Under the pieces are notes generated by a model, which ran no database searches, had not been told where the DNA came from, and saw only the letters and a list, made by a program, of their open reading frames with translations. A stretch of 64,000 bases of DNA from CAZRXG01 sp964603985. GTDB lineage: Bacteria; Chloroflexota; Anaerolineae; Aggregatilineales; UBA3940. Made by a program: the position numbers and the translations under genes. Numbering within the stretch: the stretch's first letter is position 1; each line of letters opens with the position of its first letter. Shown here piece after piece: positions 59,316 to 64,000 of the stretch. The DNA is taken from assembly GCA_964603985.1 (NCBI GenBank), contig CAZRXG010000018.1, positions 1 to 64,000 on the forward strand. Reading direction: 5' to 3'.

Positions 59316-60581
59316 TTACACCCAACCCCTCAACTGGACCGCCTTAGCCACGCGGTCGACGGACACCACATAGGCCGCCATGCGGTTGTCGAGATTGAAC
59401 TGCTGAGCAGTTTCGTGGACATCATGGAAGGCGGCCACCATTTTCCCCTTGAGCCGCTGGTGCACGGTAGGCTCGTCCCAGTAGTACTGGTAGGCATTTT
59501 GCACCATCTCGAAGTACGAGACGGTCACGCCGCCCGCATTGCACAGGAAGTCCGGAATGACGTAGGCTCCCTTGTCAAACAGGGCAGCATCTGCGTCAGG
59601 GGTCGTCGGGCCGTTGGCAAGCTCCGGGATGAGCCTGGCCTTGACGTTATTGACGTTCGCCCCTGTGATCTGCGCCTCAAGTGCCGCCGGGATCAGGATG
59701 TCGACATCAAGCTCCAGCAGTTCGGCGTTTGTGATCGCGTCTGTGTCGGGATAACCGGCAACCTTCCCGCTCGTACTCTTGTGCTGGATGACCGCTTCCG
59801 GGTCCAGGCCGTGTGGGTTGTAGATCCCACCCTTCGAGTCGGACACGGCGACGACCTTGCTGCCAAACATGGACTGGATCAGCGCCGCCGCATACTGCCC
59901 GGCGTTGCCAAACCCCTGGATGGCGACGGTCGCGCCTTCCAGGTCCATTCCCAGCGCTTTGGCCGCCTCGTCAATGGTGTACATGCCGCCCCGCGCCGTG
60001 GCATCCATCCGTCCTTCCGAACCACCCAGCTCGAGCGGCTTGCCGGTAACGACGCCGAACTCGGTGTAGCCCCTTTGGTAGGCAAACTCGTCGGCCATCC
60101 AGGCCATCACCTGCGGATTGGTGTACACGTCCGGCGCGGGAACGTCCTGCGTGATCCCGAGGATGCAGCCTACCTGTCGAATGTACGCCCGGCTGAGGCG
60201 CTCCAATTCAGACGGCGACATCCCTTTCGGGTTGCAGGTCACCCCTCCCTTGCCACCGCCCAGAGGGATGTTCACCACTGCCGTCTTCCACGTCATCCAG
60301 GCCGCCAGTGCCCGGACGGTGTCGATGGTCTCGTCGGGGTGGAAACGCAGTCCCCCCTTCGTCGGACCACGGGCGCTGTTGTATTGCACACGATAAGCAT
60401 CGAAAACCTCGACCGTACCATCGTCCATCTTGACAGGCAGCGTGACACGCAGTTCGCGCATCGGCCGGCGCAGGAACGCGTGCATGGCCGGGGCCAGTTC
60501 CAGAAATTCGGCGGCCCTGTCAAGCTGCCTCTGAGCAATTGCGAAAGGATTAAGCGACTCTTGTGGTGTTTGCTGTGACAC
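59316..60581 (-). CDS. gdhA: Glutamate/leucine-type dehydrogenase (GDH)
   Basis: A 421-residue enzyme starting GTG at 60579-60581 with AAGGAG nine bases upstream. It has the GDH signature PLGGGKGGVTCNPKGMSPSELERL, the catalytic lysine in PTKGGLRFHP, VPAPDVYTNPQVMAWMADEF, the nucleotide-binding GFGNAGQYAAALI, and a C-terminal GGVTVSYFEMVQNAYQYYW. It catalyses reversible oxidative deamination of L-glutamate, joining nitrogen assimilation to the TCA cycle. It is one of the NAD(P)-dependent hexameric type. Remains of a paralogue lie on both sides on the other strand. Confidence 0.93.
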   Translation of the reverse strand: MSQQTPQESLNPFAIAQRQLDRAAEFLELAPAMHAFLRRPMRELRVTLPVKMDDGTVEVFDAYRVQYNSARGPTKGGLRFHPDETIDTVRALAAWMTWKTAVVNIPLGGGKGGVTCNPKGMSPSELERLSRAYIRQVGCILGITQDVPAPDVYTNPQVMAWMADEFAYQRGYTEFGVVTGKPLELGGSEGRMDATARGGMYTIDEAAKALGMDLEGATVAIQGFGNAGQYAAALIQSMFGSKVVAVSDSKGGIYNPHGLDPEAVIQHKSTSGKVAGYPDTDAITNAELLELDVDILIPAALEAQITGANVNNVKARLIPELANGPTTPDADAALFDKGAYVIPDFLCNAGGVTVSYFEMVQNAYQYYWDEPTVHQRLKGKMVAAFHDVHETAQQFNLDNRMAAYVVSVDRVAKAVQLRGWV

Positions 60582-60917
60582 AGTTCTATTCTCCTTCTGC
60601 TGTGATTTGGGGTGCCATCAGATCCACAAAGCATGGAGTGCCCCTTGAGCCGACTAGTGATGAGATTACCTTGTCCAACCGGAGCATACTCCATACCTGC
60701 GATTATACATCGCTCCTCCTCTCCGCGTAAAGTCGCGCAGAATAAACCCGGACTTGCCCGATTGCGGCTGGCGTCGCTTTTATCCGGGCGCGTGTTCTGA
60801 GGCACGCTCCCCCTCATCCAACTGCGAGGAAGCAGGACGAATGGCCCCCTCCATCCACATAGCGTGGGGGAGGAGGATGCTGACGGCTGTCGACAGTTCG
60901 GCCGTCCTCTGATAGTG
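60582..60917. other. 336-bp gap upstream of gdhA
   Basis: Contains the promoter region of the intact GDH gene and then the join to the second pseudogene fragment. No gene is seen. Confidence 0.4.
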
Positions 60918-61136
60918 GGCGGTGTGACGGTGTCGTACTTCGAGATGGTGCAGAACGCCTACAGCTTCCACCGGGACGAGCCGACTGTCCACCGGCGCCT
61001 GACGCACAAGATGACGACTGCCTTCAACGAGGTGCACGAAACGGCGGAGCGCTTCCAGATCGACAATCGCATGGCCGCTTACGTGGTGGCCGTCAACCGG
61101 GTGGCAGAGGCCGTGCGAGTGCGCGGCTGGGTGTGA
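60918..61136 (+). pseudogene. Glutamate dehydrogenase pseudogene, C-terminal end
   Basis: Codons from GGVTVSYFEMVQNAYSFH to AEAVRVRGWV and a stop match the last 72 residues of the intact GDH (59316-60581) but run in the opposite direction. There is no start or catalytic part in frame. It reads as the tail of the same decayed gene whose N-terminus is at 58776-59150. The two pieces flank the intact gene, suggesting it was inserted into, or exchanged with, the old copy. Confidence 0.88.
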
Positions 61137-61325
61137 TCAGGAACCCACCGCACGCGCTGCGCGGCGGGGTGGTCGGCTGGCCGCCCCGCCTCTACATCCA
61201 CATCACCCTAATCCTCGCCGCGCCTACACTGCCCTCCCCTGTTGCTACGGGGGAGGGCGAATCTGCGCTGTGCGCAGATGGGAAGGGGTGGGCACGACCC
61301 TGCTCCGCAATAGGGCAACACCCCA

Positions 61326-61354
61326 TGTACACCCAACCCGGCCCCTGCTATACT
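61326..61354 (+). promoter_or_regulatory. Promoter of array unit 1, repeated in the other units
   Basis: TGTACA (61326-61331), 17 bp, and TATACT (61349-61354), preceded by TG at -15. The same pair recurs at 61921-61949 and, as TATACA with TATACT, at 63747-63775. Units 3 and 4 have weakened forms (TATGCT, TATATT). Each copy could be transcribed on its own. Confidence 0.65.
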
Positions 61355-61423
61355 GCTCATAACGTCTACTTATCGAACTCGGCTCACACTGAGCCGCATT
61401 GAGCCACACACGGAGCGCCAACA

Positions 61424-61816
61424 ATGAGCACATACAAAATCGAGAAGCTGCCCGGTGAGCCAATTTTGGTCCACACAACGTTTGAAGGGTGGAGCATGGC
61501 CGACGATCTGCCTGCCAGCATCGATCAGGCTATGGAGCACCTGGATGCTGCAGACGAGCCGCTCTACTACATTAGCGACCTCAGCAGCGGCTTGAGGTTA
61601 AGCCTACAAGATGTGATCCTTGGCGCCAACTGGACGGCCAGGGGGGGCAACGCGGTGTTTCACCACCCCAATCTCAGGGAAATGCTGGTGGTGACAGATA
61701 CCAGACTTATTGAGTTGGCGGCCAGGGGGCTGGACAGCGAGGCATTCGGCAACGTGCCGGTGTCGGTCTTCGGGACGCTTGAGGAAGCCCTGGAGTACGC
61801 CCGCAACGGAAGCTGA
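61424..61816 (+). CDS. Array gene 1: small STAS/SpoIIAA-like protein
   Basis: A 130-residue protein. It opens with IEKLPGEPIL, has a conserved block MEHLDAADEPLYYISDLS, a LREMLVVTDTRLIELAARGLDSE stretch, and ends NVPVSVFGTLEEALEYARNGS. Strand-helix order and the 'LEEALxxA' C-terminus resemble SpoIIAA-like/STAS-fold small proteins, but that is a fold guess. GGAG lies near -10. It is the first of five tandem paralogues. Confidence 0.8.
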   Translation: MSTYKIEKLPGEPILVHTTFEGWSMADDLPASIDQAMEHLDAADEPLYYISDLSSGLRLSLQDVILGANWTARGGNAVFHHPNLREMLVVTDTRLIELAARGLDSEAFGNVPVSVFGTLEEALEYARNGS

Positions 61817-62029
61817 CGCCCCACCCGACCCGCACTGCCCTCTCCTATTGCTACGGTCTGCGCTGGGCGCAGATGGAAGGGGGTAGGCACGACCCTGCCC
61901 CGCGATAGGGCAACACCCCATGTACACCCAACCCGGCCCCTGCTATACTGCTCATAACGTCCACTTATCGAACCCGGTTCACACCAAACCGCATGTAAGC
62001 CGCACATGAAGTATCAAGAGGGGGACACA

Positions 62030-62422
62030 ATGAGCGCGCACCAAATCGAGAAGCTGCCCGGCGAGCCAATCTTGGTCAGCACAATGTCTGAAGCGCGGAA
62101 TGTGACCGACGACCTGCTTACCACCATTGATCAGATTATGGAGCACCTGGATGCCGCAGACGAGCCACTCTACTACATTGCCAACTTCCGCCGCGGCATG
62201 AAGTTAAGCCTACAGGACGTGATCCGTGCCGCCAACCAGGCGGCCAGGGGGAACAATACGATGCTTCACCATCCCAATTTACGGGAATTCCTGGTGGTGA
62301 CAGATACCAGGATCATCGATCTGGCGGCCAGGGGGCTGGACAGCGAGATATTCGGCAACGTGCCGGTGTCGGTCTTCGAGACGTTTGAGGAAGCCCTGGA
62401 GCACGCCCGCAACGGAAGTTGA
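62030..62422 (+). CDS. Array gene 2: small STAS/SpoIIAA-like protein
   Basis: A 130-residue paralogue. The start at 62030 (MSAHQIEKLPGEP) aligns with the others; an ATG eight codons upstream is also in frame. Differences from copy 1 cluster around residues 17-30 (STMSEARNVTDDLLTTIDQI) and 55-75. The C-terminal FGNVPVSVFETFEEALEHARNGS is nearly constant. Confidence 0.8.
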   Translation: MSAHQIEKLPGEPILVSTMSEARNVTDDLLTTIDQIMEHLDAADEPLYYIANFRRGMKLSLQDVIRAANQAARGNNTMLHHPNLREFLVVTDTRIIDLAARGLDSEIFGNVPVSVFETFEEALEHARNGS

Positions 62423-62635
62423 CGCCCCACCTGATCCGCACTGCCCTCCCCTGTTGCTACGGAGGAGGGCGAATCTGCGCTTGCGCAGGTGGCAGGGGGT
62501 GGGCACGACCCTGCCCCGCGATAAGGGTAACACCCCATATACATCCAACCCGGTCCTTGCTATGCTGCTTGTAACGTCTACTTATCGAACCCGGCTCACA
62601 CTGAGCCGCATTGAGCCACACACGGAGCACCAACA

Positions 62636-63028
62636 ATGAACACAGGCGGAATCGAGAAGCTGCCCGGCGAGCCAATTTTGATCCACACACTGTTAGAAGG
62701 GTGGAGCGTGGCCAACGATCTGCACGCCAACATCGATCAGGCTATGGAGCACCTGGATGCTGCAGACGAGCCGCTCTACTACATTGCCAACTTCAGCCGC
62801 GGCTTGAAGTTAGACCTAAGAGACGTGATCCTTGCCGCCAACCAGGTAGCCAGGGGGGGCAATGCGATGTTTCACCATCCCAATTTGCGGGAATTCCTGG
62901 CGGTGACAGACTCCAGGCTTCTCGACCTGGCAACCAGGGGGCTGGACAGCGAGGTATTCGGCAACGTGCCGGTGGCGGTCTTCGGGGCGCTTGAGGAAGC
63001 CTTGGCGTACGCCCGCAACGGAAGCTGA
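62636..63028 (+). CDS. Array gene 3: small STAS/SpoIIAA-like protein
   Basis: A 130-residue paralogue starting MNTGGIEKLPGEP. It differs at positions 17-30 (HTLLEGWSVANDLHANIDQA) and keeps EHLDAADEPLYYIANFSRGL. The promoter -10 in its spacer is TATGCT. No catalytic motif is visible. Confidence 0.8.
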   Translation: MNTGGIEKLPGEPILIHTLLEGWSVANDLHANIDQAMEHLDAADEPLYYIANFSRGLKLDLRDVILAANQVARGGNAMFHHPNLREFLAVTDSRLLDLATRGLDSEVFGNVPVAVFGALEEALAYARNGS

Positions 63029-63240
63029 CGCCCCACCTGACCCGCATTGCCCTTCCCTGCTGCGTGGGGGAGGGCGAATCTGCGTGAGCGCAGGTGGGAG
63101 GGGGTAGGCACGACCCTGCCTCGCGATAGGGGTAACACCCCATGCACGGCCAACCCAACCCTTGTTATATTGCTCATGACGTTTACTTGTCGAACCCGGT
63201 TCGCACTGAGCCGCATTGAGCCACACACGGAGCATCAACA

Positions 63241-63633
63241 ATGAGCACCTACGAAATCGAGAAGCTGCCCGGCGAGCCAATTCTGGTCTGCACCCTGTCT
63301 GAAACGTGGAGCGTGGCCGACGATATGCTTGCCACCATCGATCAGGCTATGGAGCACCTGGATGCCGCGGATGAGCCGCTCTACTACATCCACGATGTCA
63401 GCAGAGGCCTGAAGTTAGACCTGAAAGACGTGATCCTTGCCACCAACCAGGTAGCCAGGGGGAGCAACGCGCTCTTTCACCATCCCAACTTCAAGAAATA
63501 TCTGGTGGTGACAGACCTCAAGCTCTTTGAGCTGGCAGCCAAGGGGCTGGACAGCGAGATATTCGGCAACGTGCCGGTGGCGGTTTTCGAGACGCTTGAG
63601 GAAGCCCTGGAGCACGCCCGCAACGGGAGCTGA
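63241..63633 (+). CDS. Array gene 4: small STAS/SpoIIAA-like protein
   Basis: A 130-residue paralogue starting MSTYEIEKLPGEP. The 17-30 region reads CTLSETWSVADDMLATIDQA. The later NFKKYLVVTDLKLFELAAKGLD is the most divergent form of that segment. The -10 in its spacer is TATATT. Confidence 0.8.
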   Translation: MSTYEIEKLPGEPILVCTLSETWSVADDMLATIDQAMEHLDAADEPLYYIHDVSRGLKLDLKDVILATNQVARGSNALFHHPNFKKYLVVTDLKLFELAAKGLDSEIFGNVPVAVFETLEEALEHARNGS

Positions 63634-63844
63634 CGCCCCACCCGATCCGCATTGCCCTCCCCTGTTGCGTGGGGGAGGGCGGATTTGCCCCCGCGCAGAT
63701 GGGAGGGGGTGGGCACGATCCTGCCCCACGATAGGGCAACACCCCATATACACCCAACCCGGCCCCTGCTATACTGCGCACAACGTCTACTTATCGAACC
63801 CGGCTCACACTGAGCCGCATTGAGCCACACACGGAGCACCAACA

Positions 63845-64000
63845 ATGAGCACACACGGAGTCGAGAAGCTGCCCGGTGAGCCAATTCTGGTCAGCACAGT
63901 ATTCGAAGCATGGAACTCGGTCGATGAATTGGGCGACGGCCTCAACCAGGCTATAGAGCATCTGGATGCCGCAGACGAGCCGCTCTACTTGGTTGCCGAC
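63845..64000 (+). CDS. Array gene 5 (partial): small STAS/SpoIIAA-like protein
   Basis: The first 52 codons of a fifth paralogue, MSTHGVEKLPGEPILVSTVF, then EAWNSVDELGDGLNQAIEHLDAADEPLYLVAD. It is cut by the window edge. Unlike the others it has LVAD in place of the YYI(S/A/H) stretch. Confidence 0.8.
   Translation, partial: MSTHGVEKLPGEPILVSTVFEAWNSVDELGDGLNQAIEHLDAADEPLYLVAD

Larger units (their letters stand above)
61228..64000 (+). repeat. Tandem array, about 605-bp unit, at least five units
   Basis: Start codons at 61424, 62030, 62636, 63241 and 63845 are spaced 606, 606, 605 and 604 bp. Each unit has a spacer of about 210 bp, with CCTCCCCTGTTGC/GGGGGAGGG and AATCTGCGC/GCGCAGAT hairpins, a TATACT box and a CACTGAGCCGCATTGAGCCA leader, then a 130-codon gene. 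The fifth is cut by the window edge, so the full array is longer. Confidence 0.92.

Noticed and set aside
61228..64000. CRISPR array
   Set aside because: The repeat unit is about 605 bp and coding; there are no short direct repeats with unique spacers.

Overview
The window is GC-rich DNA that most resembles a filamentous Chloroflexota bacterium of the Anaerolineae type. This is inferred from gene content, not from a marker gene. The supporting signs are a DUF4388 protein next to an MglA-like GTPase, Pro/Thr-rich lipoproteins, Ser/Thr kinases, caspase-like, NACHT and NB-ARC/TPR proteins, formylglycine-generating-enzyme-like (FGE/C-type-lectin fold) domains fused to signalling enzymes, many Uma2/CPBP/RDD-type genes, and sigma70-like promoters of the TTGACA-N17-TATAAT kind. 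No rRNA, phage, transposase gene or CRISPR array is visible.

Layout: 1-3.5 kb, two tandem NACHT NTPase genes with glycine-zipper membrane tails (the first cut by the window edge). 3.6-12.9 kb, a small membrane-anchored protein, the DUF4388/GTPase pair, a hydrolase, a caspase-TM-FGE protein, Uma2, a thioesterase and an NB-ARC/TPR protein. 13-17.4 kb, CPBP protease, zinc ribbon, then a leftward operon whose lead gene fuses a SAM methyltransferase to an HgcA-like corrinoid membrane protein, followed by an HgcB-like ferredoxin. 17.4-18.4 kb, an AT-richer Panacea-type toxin-antitoxin candidate. 18.6-26.8 kb, kinase-FGE, CcmAB-like ABC exporter, two lipoproteins, and a PadR-headed group. 26.9-33 kb, an alpha-toroid protein and a Zur-type regulator with a zinc ABC uptake operon that includes an AEC transporter. 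33-45.2 kb, lipoproteins, racemase, hydrolase, RDD protein, two GT-C type membrane proteins, an SLC13 permease, initiator tRNA-Met and an SGNH protein. 45.3-58.6 kb, FHA, SDR, B12-radical SAM, methyltransferase, a large Ser/Thr kinase, small envelope proteins and two histidine kinases. 58.7-61.1 kb, an intact glutamate dehydrogenase gene flanked by two halves of a decayed, oppositely oriented copy. 61.2-64 kb, a very regular tandem array (about 605 bp per unit) of five paralogous 130-residue protein genes, each with its own promoter, continuing past the window edge.

The two most unusual items are the methyltransferase-HgcA-like fusion with its ferredoxin partner, and the 605-bp gene array. 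Also notable are the split glutamate dehydrogenase pseudogene, the Panacea module with an unassigned toxin candidate, a dispersed roughly 125-bp palindromic-ended intergenic element seen three times, and a textbook zinc-responsive promoter/operator. All function calls come from reading motifs by eye; no database search was possible.
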